A stretch of DNA of 64,000 nt from Rattus norvegicus (lineage: Eukaryota; Chordata; Mammalia; Rodentia; Muridae): assembly GCF_036323735.1 (NCBI RefSeq), contig NC_086024.1, forward strand, positions 71,629,924 to 71,693,923, given 5' to 3'. The position numbers were made by a program, and so were the translations under genes. Positions 22,557 through 35,199 of this stretch are shown here, one piece after another. The stretch's first letter is position 1, and each line of letters begins with the position of its first letter. The notes under the pieces were generated by a model. The model was not told where the DNA came from and did no database searches. It saw only the letters and a program-made list of their open reading frames with translations.

Positions 22557-23190
22557 TCAGAGTGAGTTCCAAAACTACCTTCTAGTACCTCATCATACAT
22601 GATGAATATTGCCTGCATAGGCTCTGCTCTAAATTATTTCACCACTTTAGGATAGATGGGTGGATAGTTGGATAGTAAATCTATCTCTAATTTCTTAGTA
22701 TTATAAATAATGTAGCAACAAATAGTGCTGTATCTATGTATCAAATACAATTGGATACTTGTAAGATATCCTGTCTGGTACTTTTAGAGTCTATCTTCCT
22801 TTGTGCATAGTTCATCTTATAGTTTTGTCTTTCTGTTTTTCTTTTCAATTTTTTTCCAAAAGAAAAATGTTTTCCTCTTTTGATAGATAACCACATCTCT
22901 CCTGAATGCTTATACTTCATTAATAACTGACTTTTTTGGTGGTGACTTACCAATGTGTTTTCTGTTTTATTTATGTTATAATGTTAGAAATTGGCATGTA
23001 CAATATTATTAAATAAATTAAACTTTGTAGGAAGTTTTGCATTTATTCTGTAGTATTTTGAGTAGTATGACAGTTCAAAGATAGTTTACTTTGCTATTTT
23101 TTTATATCAAGCTTTCATCTGGTACTCTATAGTAATATAAACTTAAACTAAGAGGAAGAATAATGATAGATTCTGTCGGCTTTTAGTCAG
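22432..23190. other. Unique AT-rich sequence with a TA/CATA tract
   Basis: An imperfect (TA)n tract is at 22506-22558. Nothing else recognised. Confidence 0.5.
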
Positions 23191-23191
23191 G

Positions 23192-23230
<39 letters not shown>

Positions 23231-23231
23231 T
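23192..23231. repeat. (TC)n microsatellite
   Basis: TC run with one TT interruption. Confidence 0.97.
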
Positions 23232-25033
23232 GTTACAGTAACACTCTTCATTCTTCACAGTTGTTGTATGTGAGCACATGACTTTACTTAACACTTTGGA
23301 TCTTTTGTGCATTAGGAAACCTTCCATTATTAATCATAACTTAGATTAATTTTCAGGATTGCATGGAAAATATCTTCTCTTCATTAAATACTCATTTTAA
23401 AGAAACTCCTTTCTTCTCTGAATGAGATCTTTGGCCCTCAATTTTACTACCTCAATTGTATTTTCTTTGGTCTCCTCAGAAGTTTGAAACTGCTAGATAT
23501 CTGTACAAATGAAGGTCTACAAATGAGCTGATAGCTAATGAAAAGTCTCTATATCATCTAAAAAGCCATGACAAGCTTTAGAGGTCAGCTTTTTTGTCAA
23601 GTAATAAAAGGGTCACTAGTGACAAGGAAGATGGAGATAGAGATAGGAAGGGAAATATATCACATGCTCAAGGAGAGAATATGTTTGAAAGAAAATTAAG
23701 ATTTTTCTTCCATACTATCTATACTTATAAGAGATATATAAATACGTGTTAAAGAAAATCTATTTGGCAAATCAAATTTTACCCTATATTTTGAGAATTC
23801 TTTAAAAATCCCTTCAGAAAAATAATTTTAATTATTTTCCAAAGCTTTATGTTAGAAATTTATTTTAATGTGTTTCTTTTGTGGATATTGGCTGTAAATG
23901 GTCCCTAATCCATCATAATATGGGCATAGTTTGTTTAAAACTAATAGTTGTTTTCGTTAAGGGTTTGCGGGGTACCTAAAGCCTTCTATCTTATACATAT
24001 ATTGTACCAAATACGCGTGCTTGTCTTGTAGCCTCATCCTAATTACCAGGTTAAGAGGAAAGTAAAGGAGAGGCCATTTTTATTAGATGAATAAAAATAG
24101 TTTAAATGTTTTGTAGAAACTGATTCACACTGCCATGGGCTCTTAATTTCAAAATTCAAGCTTTCTTGGGAATATGTGTTCATTATGAGAAGGGTCCAAG
24201 ACTGCTGATCTTAATCTTCCTATCTCTGTAACTCTTCAACACAGTTTCTTCTATGATTGTAACCCCTAACCGTAAAATTATTTTTGTTTCTAATTCATAA
24301 CTATAATTTTGCTGCTGTTACAAATTGTTATTAGGTATCAGTGTTTTCTGATGGTATTGTGACCAGTATAAAAGACTTCTTCGACCACCAAAAGGATTAT
24401 AACACATAGAATCAGAATGGTCTACAAATTGTATGTTTTCGACCAATAAGAAACACAAGTTCTATTTTATATCCTATCTAATGAAGAACACATAAGGTTT
24501 ACAAAAGTTAAATAGCAAAATTCAGATAGAGAGTTATAAGACTGCAGAAACACTGGTACAAAAATGAAATCAGCATACTTTTCAACATTTGTAAAATGTA
24601 TATGCTCTTATGTGAGGACCATTGTCAGATACTCAACTTTTGAAATGGACATTAGAAAGTTATTCCTAATGTCTCTATCCCTCATCTATAGCTCTGCTTA
24701 AAATTCTTTAATTGACAATGAATCCTGTCTTCTTTCTAGATCACTCTTCTGTAGCACTATTTTAGACAGCCATCACTGACTTACTACAGCAACATGCCAG
24801 GATGCCTTTATCTTACCTGGGTACCATGCTTAGCTCAGCCAATTCAGTGCCATAAATGATTCCATAATGCTGGATTTATTGTGTCCCATCCCAGTTTCAG
24901 ACATGAAACCTAAATATTTTGAATGACAAAATGGCCACACATCTCTCATTCTCAGTTGCAGGAAGAAAATGAAATCTTGTGTAAAGTGACTAGAGATCAG
25001 GACAGTTCTAAATTTCAGGTTTAAAGGTCTCTG

Positions 25034-25037
<4 letters not shown>
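23232..25037. other. Unique sequence, no feature seen
   Basis: About 1.8 kb with no recognisable repeat family and no long open frame. Confidence 0.5.

Positions 25038-25079
<42 letters not shown>
25038..25079. repeat. (CA)n microsatellite
   Basis: Perfect CA run of about 20 units. Confidence 0.97.
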
Positions 25080-25082
<3 letters not shown>

Positions 25083-28000
25083 TCACTGATTTCTCAAACA
25101 GAAAAGATATCTAACAAATTTATTCAGAGGGAAATACTATTAACACTGTTCTTACTCATTCCTGGAACATTTCTTTATTTTTACCGACCTATAGAAAACA
25201 TTAATTCATACACAGAAAGTCATTTCAAAATATAGCCCCTCAAGCATTGTGTGATGGAGCTGGATAGGTATTTTAAAGGTTGAGTCTTGGCCCTTCAGAG
25301 AGTGCTGCTTTTATATTTTCTACATGCTGTGAAAGGCACTGGTGTTACAGAAACTGCTATAAAATTCACCGTGGCTGAAACATGCAAATCAGCAGAGAAT
25401 GTTTGCTGGAGGGTAAGTCATAGCAATGCCATTGAAATACCCTGGTATGCATATCTCATCAGTGACATCTTGAGCTCTGTTAATCAATTCCTATTTGAGA
25501 TAAATGCATCTGCTTGTATATCCAAAAGCTGGATTCACGGAACCGTGACTAAGATATTTCATAGATGCTCCCCAAGGACTTTAAAAGACACAATGATAGG
25601 AAATTTACTAAATCCATACTGCTAACCTAAGGAAAAGGTTAAGCAAAATTCAGAGGCTTCTTGATTCCCTGCACAGCCTGCAAATTTTAACAGTGTTCTA
25701 AATTTGTCCACTAATTCCTGAAGATGTGATTCATAGCCGTGATGTCTGCGTTAGAGCAATAAGTGGTGATAATTTCAGGCTTTGAAAAGTAATATATCTC
25801 AGAATTGCATCCTCTGCTTGAACAGTTCCTTCTAAATATTTTAGAAGCAGTGATTCTCTGCTAAAAGAAAAGCTGAACAAAAACTATCTGACAAACAATG
25901 TCGACAGTGAGTTTTTTTTTTTTAATTTAGTAGGAGGCACTATGGAATGCAGATTACAATTATATTCAGAACTCTGAGGGGCTGCTGATGACATCTTCAC
26001 TTCAACTTCTTCCTCTCCTAAATCATCGATAATAGAGGCCGCAGGCATTGTGAAGTAAACCCTGAAGCTCACTGCACACAGACTCTAAGGGTATCATTTT
26101 TACAGTTCAGTTAACAAGAGACATGAAACTCACGCCATTATTTGACTTGCTTAAAAACTACCTTTTCATGTTTTAAATTCTCCTGTCCCATATATTTGCT
26201 ATCATTTGGCCCTTAGCATTCTCCTTGAAACTGTCCTCCTCTTCCCATTTCTCCTCTTGTTCCCGTTGACATTTTTTACTCTATAGCTCCTAGCTATCCC
26301 TCAACCACAAAGGTAGTTGAAGCAACATCCAAAAATACCAGCTCCCAGGAGCTGTTAGTTCTGTGCTTAGAGTATAAAACGGGTCTCAAGCCTGGGTAAT
26401 AACTGAATTCATGAATCTCAATTCCCAGATGACATTAATAGCAGCGTGGAGCAGGAAGCAGAGTTATGTTAATTTCTGCAGGTAATGCGCGAAAGCAGAT
26501 AGGGAATGCTTGAAAGGTCAACATCTGCTGTCATGCACGAGTGTCGCAAAATGTGATTGGCCAGTAAATGTCAACACCATGTTCTAAAATCTACATGCCA
26601 CCCTTTCAATTTAATCTTAGCTTGCAGCCCAGCTAACAATCATGCAGCATGTTTCAAAAGCCCTTGAATTCTAAAATGGAATTGTATGATTGCATTCCCA
26701 TGGCAATAAGACACCTGTAAATTACAAACGTGTCATTTAATCAGCATAAATGTAGGGAGTTTGTGCAACCACTGTGAATTTTTTTCCCTATCTATTTTCA
26801 AGGGAGGCTGAAGACCTCTTAATGATTATATACCATACTGCAGGTCGAACTGTTGCCATGGTATTATGCTCTTTTTTTTAAGAGTGACTAGAATGCAGAG
26901 CAGATAATGAATCTAATTGATTGTCCTCTGCACCGCAGAGATACGGTTTATTTTTCTTCCCTTTGTTTTCCTTCTCCTTTCAATCCAGATTATATACAAA
27001 GATATATATTAGTACAGTGGCAAGAATGACTGTCATATAGAACAACCTTCACCTTATAAAAATGAACACATATAAAATGATCCGCCTTGAAAAATGTCTG
27101 TAGCACAAAGGATATGCATAAAAATCAGAGGCAAAAAAAAATCACATTCACCAGAGACTGTCAGACATATTGATGAAGAGGGAAGCATTTAGTTATCCCA
27201 AAAATAAGAGAATAGTCTACAGATTCATAGCACACTGCGGTATCCAAGACACGATTTCACTAACTGTAAACTAGCGAATCTCACATAGCCACAAATGTTC
27301 GCATCCCATACATCAGCCACACATTTGATAAGTACCTGGGATCAGCATCACTGGTAATTATTATTAACATGTCTTTACCAACTTAAAGGCATTTATAGTT
27401 TAAATCATTCTATTTAGGTGCTAAAAGGATGCCTGTACTGCTAAGAGTGAAACTACTCTTTCTGAAGACCTACGTTCAGCTTCGATACCTAGGTTAAGTA
27501 TCGCCAAGCCACTCGTAACTACAGCTCCAGGAAGGACTCCACATCTATGAGCGTAGCAGCACTTATTTTCACAAAGCCAAACACAGACATTTAATTAAAA
27601 ATGAAAAACAAAACAAAAATTTCCAGAGGCAATGAAATATTTGACTTTTATTTTGATAGTCTGCCTAAATTGACAAAAAATTAGAACTTTAACAGAAACA
27701 TTTTAGCTTTTGCTTATTACCACATGGGCAGGATTCCATGAATTTTCCTACATAGCCCATTTACATTTGTAGTATAGAATTGTTAGAAACACAGCCCTGA
27801 AGAACTTTCTGCTAAAATTTTATAAGATAAAATCCTCAAATGCATGTATGCAGTTATTAAAATGACTTGTACTACATCATAGAGTTGGTCAAGTAGCGTG
27901 GCTAGAGCCCACCTTGCCTGACCTTTTCTTCCCTGTTCTTACCATGTCTCAACTTTTGAGTGATATTTTTCATAACACAACCTAACAGTAATTGCATAAA

Positions 28001-28232
28001 CTTAAAAAGTGGAGTCTTTCTCCGCCCTCAAAAGGTATAGGTACAGATAAATATTTAGTTTCTATTTATAATCTATAATTTACATAACAACATGAACATG
28101 TACTCATATTTAATATGTTAAATACACCTGTTTCCAAAAGTTTGTATATAAAACATTTAACTATAAAAAGAAATAAGCAAGGTTATGCGTGACTGTGTAG
28201 GGACAGCTTTGAAATTAATCCTTAGTGCATGC
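25080..28232. other. Transposon-free block with CpG clusters (candidate conserved noncoding region)
   Basis: No transposon or microsatellite in about 3.1 kb. CpG, scarce elsewhere, is clustered: nine between 27238 and 27552, and others near 26444, 26486, 26539, 26547, 26729, 26846, 26934 and 26943. Motif-like text includes 'gaatctaattgattgtc' (26910) and 'ggcaataagacacctgtaaa' (26702). The longest frame (25287-25625, +) begins at TTG and has no ATG until near its end, so I do not call a gene. A regulatory region or an unspliced noncoding transcript is possible. Confidence 0.4.
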
Positions 28233-28254
28233 ATATATATATGTATATATATAT

Positions 28255-28610
28255 ATATATAGAATTATATTCGGCTGCAAAGAAAAATGAAATTACAGCA
28301 CTTACAGTAGAAATCATGATATGCTAAATAAGTCAAATTCCATGTTTACATTTATGTGTGAGTCCTAAAATTATATATCTATGTATGAAAAATTTTTATT
28401 TATATATGGGCGTATAAGACACAAATCTTGAGAGGAGAGCAAAAGAATGCACAAAAAGGGAGGAAAATGGAATACAAGGAACACCGAAAAAATAACTAGT
28501 TCAGGAAAAGGTACCAGAGAGGAATGAATGTGAACAAAGTATGATGATATTAAAATGAAACCCATAGCTCTCTGCACCAATCTAAGAAATTAATTTTAAG
28601 AGAAGAAACA
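28255..28610 (+). mobile_element. Ancient LINE-1 3' end
   Basis: 'aattatattcggctgcaaag' (28263) and 'gctaaataagtcaaattcc' (28323) match the end of L1 ORF2 in old mammalian L1 copies. 'caaagtatgatgatattaaa' and 'atgaaacccatagctc' (28535-28571) match the terminal 3' UTR. Highly diverged. A TA-rich tract (28233-28261) precedes it. Confidence 0.5.
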
Positions 28611-29719
28611 ACTCTACGGACTCTTGCTACACTTGATAGCTCTCCTGACATCCACCTCCTCACTACAATCCCAATAATCGAGACAAGTACTAGGTAAAAT
28701 AAAGCAGACAATCTGTATAAATTTTGCTTTCCTATTCCCCTCCCCCTTGATTTGATGCAGATCAAATTTAGGGCTTCAGGTATGGTGGTTAAATTTCTAC
28801 TCACTAAATTACAAACACAACCTTCAACTAATGTTCCAAGCACCCACCATTCTTCCTGAGACTCTCCATGTCTTCCTCCCCACTGCCTGGCTGCCTTCTC
28901 CTCATGCCTACCTCCTACCCACTTACATTCCTTTGCCATGCCTTCTTTCAACCCATTTATTTTTCTTTGTGTTGCATCTTTCTCCTAACTGCCTGAGTTC
29001 TTTTCCCTGTTCATGTTTCTGTAACTCACCTGAAGTGTGCTTTTTCAAAAGACTTATGTCCTTTCCTATTCTTCTATTCCAGTTTCCTTGTGACTTTGGG
29101 GGAAAAAATTTGTCCCTACAAATAGTAAAAATTCATCTGCCTTAGAGGAATACAGGGAAATCTGCATCCATAAAAAAAACAATATTTCATGCTCCTGCAT
29201 ATAGCGTCACAGCTAAAAAAGTAAGCAGGGAGTAGAATTTTTAAAGCAAATAATACTTTTAGGGACTCATATCATACATGGCAACTAATTTTTTTTCCTA
29301 CACAGCCTATTGACTACTGTAATGAAACACTGTCTAAGGACACTAAGACTAGATATACTTGAGAGTGAGAGCAGTATCTCATCCAGGATAGAGGAACTAG
29401 TTTCATATATTTTTATTTGATAGTATGGGCATTTAGAGTAGTACCAATCGAACTTATAACAAATTGAGTTCTTTTTTAAAAAATAAAATTGTCCTTTTGA
29501 AATACACATTTAGGATAAAGACAATGGCACCAAAGCTGAGTCAATCTAGGTTACTTCTGTTAAATGTTTAAGAAAAATGTCAAACATCACAATCTGCCCT
29601 GGAGACTTTCTTCTTTAAATATTTCAATAGAGCACTAAACTTATTTTATGAGCTAAATTTGAATATGGTCACATTTTTACTAATAAAATATCATTTATGA
29701 CTGCAGACCTCAATCCTCC
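28611..29719. other. Unassigned pyrimidine-rich and unique sequence
   Basis: 28700-29100 is C/T-rich on the plus strand. The 133-codon reverse frame and 104-codon forward frame in it have no recognised domain; the reverse one starts at TTG. No gene called. Confidence 0.4.
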
Positions 29720-29811
29720 TTCTCTCTGTCTCTCTGTCTCTCTGTCTCTCTGTCTCTGTCTCTGTCTCTGTCTTGCTCTCTCTCATTCTCTCTAGCCTAC
29801 ACACACACACA
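29720..29811. repeat. (TCTG/TCTC)n plus short (CA)n
   Basis: Interleaved TCTG and TC units to about 29792, then about five CA units at 29800-29811. Confidence 0.95.
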
Positions 29812-29947
29812 ATATCTATATCTATATCTATATCTATATCTATATCTATATATATATCTATATCTATATCTATATCTATATCTATATCTATATCTATATC
29901 TATATCTATATCTATATCTATATCTATATCTATCTATGTATATATAT
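29812..29947. repeat. (TATATC)n hexanucleotide array
   Basis: About 20 units of TATATC with one TATATATA interruption near 29850 and a TATCTATG end. Confidence 0.95.
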
Positions 29948-30723
29948 AATAAACCTAACTATAAGAGAACACTGATCCTCAATTAAATGTTCAGTATGCA
30001 ATTTGCTGCAGTTTTGAATATTCTGCCTTTGAGAAACAGTTTCTGGAAAACTTCCCCATTCCTCTCAGAAAAGAAGATCGAATGGGTCCCCTAACTCCTG
30101 GCGGTAAGAAGGAGAAGATAAGCCATAGATGTCATTCTTGCCTTTAGGGATTCACCTGGCAAATTGCTACTTAAAGAGACCTGTCAATAAGTTAACTTCT
30201 TTACTGTCGGGAGCAATTCTCCCCTGCCGGGAAGATGGACAAGATGACCTAATAGATCTTTTCTCATCTCAAGATTCAGTTTCTTGTGAAGAAGTATGCT
30301 GGAGCACAGAAATAGTGTTTAAGAGTTTTCTACAAAATTCAAACATTTTTAATATTTGTATTTTATGTTATATTTTGGTGAACAGTCATAGACTCTCTGA
30401 AAATAATCATTTTCTCATGCTTTCTGACATAATTGTTTATGTTTAAAATAATAATGATTAATATGTAGTTCAAGACTTAATAATAAGAAGTGGAACCTTC
30501 TTCTAGGTACATTTTTCGATCTTAATATCTGTGTTATTTCAAACAAAAGCCTTCCATCTTTCCATTGCACATCTGTTAGTCACTGGATAGGTAAGACAAA
30601 ACAGTTGGTTGTTTTATCTCCTCCTGCTCACTACTTGGGTTACCTTACTTTCTATTTACCTTAATATTGGAAAAATTAAAGGTGCATACATCGTGATATT
30701 ATCATTAGGATCATATATATACA
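29948..30723. other. Unique sequence, no feature seen
   Basis: No repeat or splice-bounded open frame recognised. The 105-codon forward frame at 30129-30446 has no recognised domain. Confidence 0.45.
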
Positions 30724-30758
30724 TGTGTGTGTGTGTTGTGTTTGTGTGTGTGTGTGTA
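30724..30758. repeat. Imperfect (TG)n
   Basis: TG run with TTG interruptions. Confidence 0.95.
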
Positions 30759-30929
30759 TTTAAGACAATTGCTCATGTCAAGTACTGTGTCTGCTAATGT
30801 TAATGTATGAAGTTAATTGTTGTGGTAATGCTTTTAAAATATTTTAATTTTAAAGGTACTATTATATACTCTGAAAGCAAATCTTATATCCATAGGTAAA
30901 TATAGATTCTGCTTCTCATCAAAGAAACC

Positions 30930-31365
30930 TCTCTTTATAGCAAACAGAGGCCATCACAGAAAACAACTGGACAAAATGCAGATATCAATGAAGCCTAGAA
31001 AGAACATCCTCAATGAATACATCTATATATCAGCTTCTATGTCTTTGGCTTGGGAAACACTCAAGAAGAGGGAGAAGAAAAATGTTAAGCTCTAGAACTC
31101 CACAGTGAAAATAGTAAGATCTAGGAAGTCTACAATGATGCTATATCTTTCCAAGAAATGACTGCATAAACTGGACCAGAACAATGGCAATATCAATAAG
31201 CATACTAAAACAGTAGGAGAGGATTTTTGCAAGAATCTTCCCTAAAAATTATAGTCACTTAATTACTACTGATAGAATGAGGATTAGCCTCCCAACAAAT
31301 AAGACCCCTTCTTGTTTGTGGCAGCCTTGCAATCATATAAACACAAATGATAATGACTCAGTGGA

Positions 31366-31403
<38 letters not shown>

Positions 31404-31558
31404 CAATAAAAAGAAAAAAGATCTTATTAATCTGAGAATGGAGACTAGAGGAAGAGTTTGAGGGACAATAGTTGGCAGGGCTTGGAAAAAGGAAAGTAAA
31501 GAAAGTGAATGATATTATCCTTTTTTATATTAAAGACATTCAAAATAAAAAAAACAAT
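30930..31558 (+). mobile_element. Lx-type LINE-1 3' UTR
   Basis: 'gaggccatcacagaaaacaa' (30948), 'gaaacactcaagaagagg' (31054) and 'actgcataaactggacc' (31161) match an old murine L1 3' UTR. It contains the usual internal TG tract, here (TG)n at 31367-31401, and ends in an A-rich tail near 31548. Copies of the same 3' UTR type occur at 6060. Confidence 0.65.
31367..31401. repeat. (TG)n microsatellite inside L1 3' UTR
   Basis: About 17 TG units. The position fits the TG/TA-rich tract of this L1 3' UTR type. Confidence 0.97.
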
Positions 31559-31654
31559 AGTCATTTTAAGAAGCTGCAGGATTCCATATGTTGTATTCTG
31601 TTGCTATCCTTGATAATTTGGAAGAAGGGAGAGCAGAGAAGAGAGAGATAGAAA

Positions 31655-32405
31655 CTGTAAAGACTACCTCCAGCAGATGGGGACCGCCCCTGGTCGAGAG
31701 ATGGGGTCACACACTCATCTCATAGCTTTTAACCCAAAATGTTCTAGTGCAAAGAAAGAACAAAGACAAAAAAAATGGAGCAGAGACTGAAGGAAGGGCC
31801 AACCCGGGACTGATCCACCTGGGGATCCATCCTGTTTGCAGACACCAAACCCAATACTGTTGCTGTGGTCAAGAGGCACTTGATGACAGGAACCTGATAT
31901 GGCTGCTCTTTGAGAGGTCCAGCCAGCAACTGACCAATGCAGATGTGGACGCTTGAAGCCAACCATCAGACTTAGGTCAGGGACCCGGTGGGTGAGCTGA
32001 CAGAAGGACTGGAGGAGCAGAGGGAAATTGTAACCCCATAGGAAGAACAACATTGGCTTACAGGACTACCCAGAGCTCCCAGAGACTAGAGCACCAACAA
32101 AGAAGTGTACAGAGTGGAATCCATGGCTTCAGAAACACATATAGCAGAGGATGGCCTTGCCTAACAACAATGGGAGGGGAGGACCTTGGCCCTCTGGAGG
32201 TTTGATGTCTCAGTGTACAAGGATACGGGGATGCTGGAGGGGTGGGGTGAGAGAGGGTGGGTAGGTGGTGGGGAGCATCCTCATGAAGGCAAAGATGAGG
32301 GGGAAGGGACGGATGTGAGTTGAGGGTTTGTGGAGGGGTAACCGAAAAGTAAGATATCATTTGAGATGCAAACGAATGGAATGATTAATGAAAAAAGGAA
32401 ATAAA
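31655..32405 (+). mobile_element. LINE-1 3' UTR, forward
   Basis: 'gagcagagactgaagga' (31779), a 'ccagagctcccagagactag' block (32070) and a G-rich purine tract (32225-32345) give the L1 3' UTR order; an A-rich tail follows at 32390. It is 5' truncated near 31655 and lies head-to-tail with the Lx copy at 30930-31558. The reverse open frames across it are artefacts. Confidence 0.8.
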
Positions 32406-32559
32406 TAGAAAATTTACCAAGTCACAGAAGATTTGGAGTCTTTAAACAATAAAGTTATGTGACATATGTGAATGAAGTGTGTTCTTGTGATTTCAAGGTC
32501 ATAATTGAAGAAATTTCTAGGATGGAGCTTTGTTACATTGCTATATTATCTGGAATGAT

Positions 32560-32675
32560 GCACAAACCTTTTTTTTTTTTTTTTTTTTGGAGCTGGGGAC
32601 CGAACCCAGGGCCTTGCGCTTCCTAGGTAAGCGCTCTACCACTGAGCTAAATCCCCAGCCCCGCACAAACCTTTT
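32560..32675 (-). mobile_element. ID SINE with 13-bp target-site duplication
   Basis: Reverse copy of the rat ID element: poly(T) 32573-32588, body 32589-32662. On the minus strand it shows the tRNA-Ala/BC1-like pol III promoter: A-box text 'tagctcagtggtagagc' and B-box 'gggttcggtcccc'. 'gcacaaacctttt' occurs at 32560-32572 and 32663-32675 as perfect flanking duplications. The near-consensus body and long tail imply a young insertion. Confidence 0.95.
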
Positions 32676-33117
32676 CAAGGGTCAAGAACTTCAATTAAGT
32701 TGACCACCAGCACTAAACTCTTATTTCATTGTGCCCTTACTGGCTCTAACAAGAATGTGACTTCCACAGCTCAGCGCTCACACGTCTGCAATACACAAGT
32801 TATTCATATCTTTGTGCTTAGAATCTGAGCAGCTCATGATCTAGAATACAAATTGCTTATGAATTGTAATGGTAGGCAGTTCCTTATTCCTGGAAATTCT
32901 TTTCATCTAGCAAGATACTTGGAACAGGCTTCCAGTAAATATTTTTTTCAATGTTTGTTGAGTGAAGAAGCAAATGCTGTACTTTAAAATTGATTTTCTA
33001 AACTTCTTCATCCCCAGTCTTCAAATGACAATGGCAAAGTACCTTTTCCTCACACAGTTTTTTTTATTGAAACCAGCTTAAACTGGTAGCATCGAGTCAC
33101 TAAGAGGTTTTCAATAA
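32676..33117. other. Unique sequence
   Basis: No feature recognised. Confidence 0.5.
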
Positions 33118-33310
33118 TGTATTTATTCATTTATTTATTCACTTTATATCCTGATCACAGCTCTATCTCTTCTCTTCCAAAGTCTACCCTTTCAAATCAC
33201 CTTTTCCATTATTGGGGAAATTCTTCTTGGGTATCAACCTTCCTTGGGACATGTAGTCCTAGCAGGACTAAGAACACCAACTCCCACTGAGGCCCACCTA
33301 AGAAATTTTC
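33118..33310 (-). mobile_element. Old LINE-1 3' UTR fragment
   Basis: 'tttattcactttatatcctg' (33135), 'cttgggtatcaacc' (33226) and 'cctagcaggactaagaac' (33258) match the reversed 3' UTR of old murine L1 (Lx8/Lx9-like). Short and diverged. Confidence 0.5.
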
Positions 33311-34879
33311 ATAGCATGCCGAGAACGGCTTTTCAAGTATTTCAACTTCCAGAGATTCAATATAAAGAGACATTTTCAGTGTGTAAAACAGTGTCATGCT
33401 GTTGCCATATAATTTAGTGCTATAAAATCTGTTACTGAAATGGCAGAATCAGAGACTTGGGTACTAAGAACAAAGTCAAAGTCTTATTCAATGTGTTTCA
33501 TGGTGTGTGACATATAGGAGATACATAAGCTATATTTCTCCTGCATTGCCTGCACTAATAATAACAAAGAGTTTCACTAGAGACAGAGTAATAATCTCAC
33601 ACATGCCTGATGGGGACAGCTTTGAAGGATACTGCATATCCTTCTTTCCAAACTTTTCATTGACTCTTTCAAATCCCTGTACCCTTTTTATGTTTGTTAA
33701 AAGGTACACAATTACAAATTTGGCATCAAATGTTTTTCTCATATTTTCCCCATTGCCTCTGATCAACTCAACTCAATATCCAAATCAACAGCACAAAGAA
33801 AACTAGCAGGTTTCTCAATTTAGTGACCTCTCTTCTCCAAACTGCATTTCTCTTTCTGGAAACACCTTGCTTTGATACCGCTTTGTTATCATCAGAAGAG
33901 GAATTCTTAAAATGACCTTATTATTAATTCTCTTCAACTCTCCATCTTTTCCCCCATCCTCGCTACATCCCTTTCTGTTCCTCCTCAATGTTAACCACAG
34001 CAGAAGTGGGACATCTGCTCACAAAAACATTTAGATTGCTAATGATTCTTTTTAACATCTGTTGTACTGCTACTGAACAGTTGTTGTTTCTTTAAGGAGA
34101 CTCAAGGGACAAGACCTATGTCACCTTAATAGTGGGTACTTTTTGAAAGTTGTAAGCCCTGTACCTCTGGGAGCCATCCAGAAGTGCCACAGTGTACATA
34201 CATAAACGTAATGTTTCCAGTTCTGCAGTTTTTCTTTGTCCATTGCAGTCTTTCTGATGAGAGAATTTTGTGTCTGGTTGTTATATTTTTTCTTGTCTTT
34301 TCACCCCACTTTTTATTCCAATTAAAGTTTTAAAGAAAATCTCTTAACCACAAAATATATCTTATATCTCCCATTGAAGTAAATATAAACCTTTATAAAA
34401 AAATCAAATAAACAATTCAATCTGTATGATAATTCATAATAAAATGAATACAGAATATGGCCTGCGATCATATTTCTATTTCCTTTTAGCCCAGGTACTA
34501 TACTTATGCATACATAGTTTTCATGGGAAAGAAGAAAAATGATTTATTTTCAATTCTTCGTTACTTACTATTCTGGAAAAAATGATCCTATTTCCATAGT
34601 GAAAGTATGAACATGGTTCCCCCACATCCAGGCTACAAAAGCAAACATTTTGCTGAGATAAAATCTGTTCACATAATAACAAAAATAATCCTGTGTTAAT
34701 TCAACACAGTGGTGATCTGTCTAGAAGAATTTTTAGAAAGCCATATGTAATTTAGTATTAGAAACACATTCGTAAGCAAGGGGGTGTCAACAGTGCCTGG
34801 CTGGCTTATTTTTCATTCAGTATTATATCTTAAGGGCTTTATCTGAGATTTCTTTCTCAGTTGTGCTTTGGTACACACA

Positions 34880-34883
<4 letters not shown>
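33311..34883. other. Unique sequence, no feature seen
   Basis: No repeat family recognised in about 1.5 kb. Open frames at 33507-33806 (+) and 33530-33766 (-) overlap antisense and have no recognised domain. Confidence 0.45.

Positions 34884-34921
<38 letters not shown>
34884..34921. repeat. (CA)n microsatellite
   Basis: Perfect CA run of about 19 units. Confidence 0.97.
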
Positions 34922-34926
<5 letters not shown>

Positions 34927-35081
34927 GCAAGTGGTGAGTTCTTTCTTATTTCAGATAGTTTGCTATTCTCATTGTTTCTAATCTGTAAAAAGCCATATTG
35001 CAACCTCTGGTGGATGAATCAATTATGACACTGGTAAAAATAAATAATAAATTAATCAGTGACTATAAGAATACATATATC

Positions 35082-35199
35082 TGCAAAATATCTTTTTGTT
35101 TTTTTTTTCCGGAGCTGGGGACCGAACCCAGGGCCTTGTGCTTGCTAGGCAAGCGCTCTATCGCTGAGCTAAATCCCCAACCCCTGCAAAATAGCTTTT
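35082..35199 (-). mobile_element. ID SINE with target-site duplication
   Basis: Reverse ID element: T-rich tail from about 35097, body to 35184. Minus-strand A box carries one change ('tagctcagcgatagagc'), B box 'gggttcggtcccc' is intact. Flanks 'tgcaaaatatctttt' (35082-35096) and 'tgcaaaatagctttt' (35185-35199) match with one mismatch. Slightly older than the copy at 32560. Confidence 0.93.

Noticed and set aside
25287..25625. 112-codon forward frame in unique DNA
   Set aside because: Starts at TTG with no ATG until close to the end; no domain, no clear splice bounds. Kept only as part of the transposon-free block.
28550..28951. 133-codon reverse frame
   Set aside because: Starts at TTG, overlaps an old L1 3' end and a pyrimidine-rich tract; no recognised domain.
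32573..32662. A functional tRNA gene (also at 35097)
   Set aside because: The tRNA-like A and B boxes belong to ID SINEs with A-rich tails and target-site duplications.
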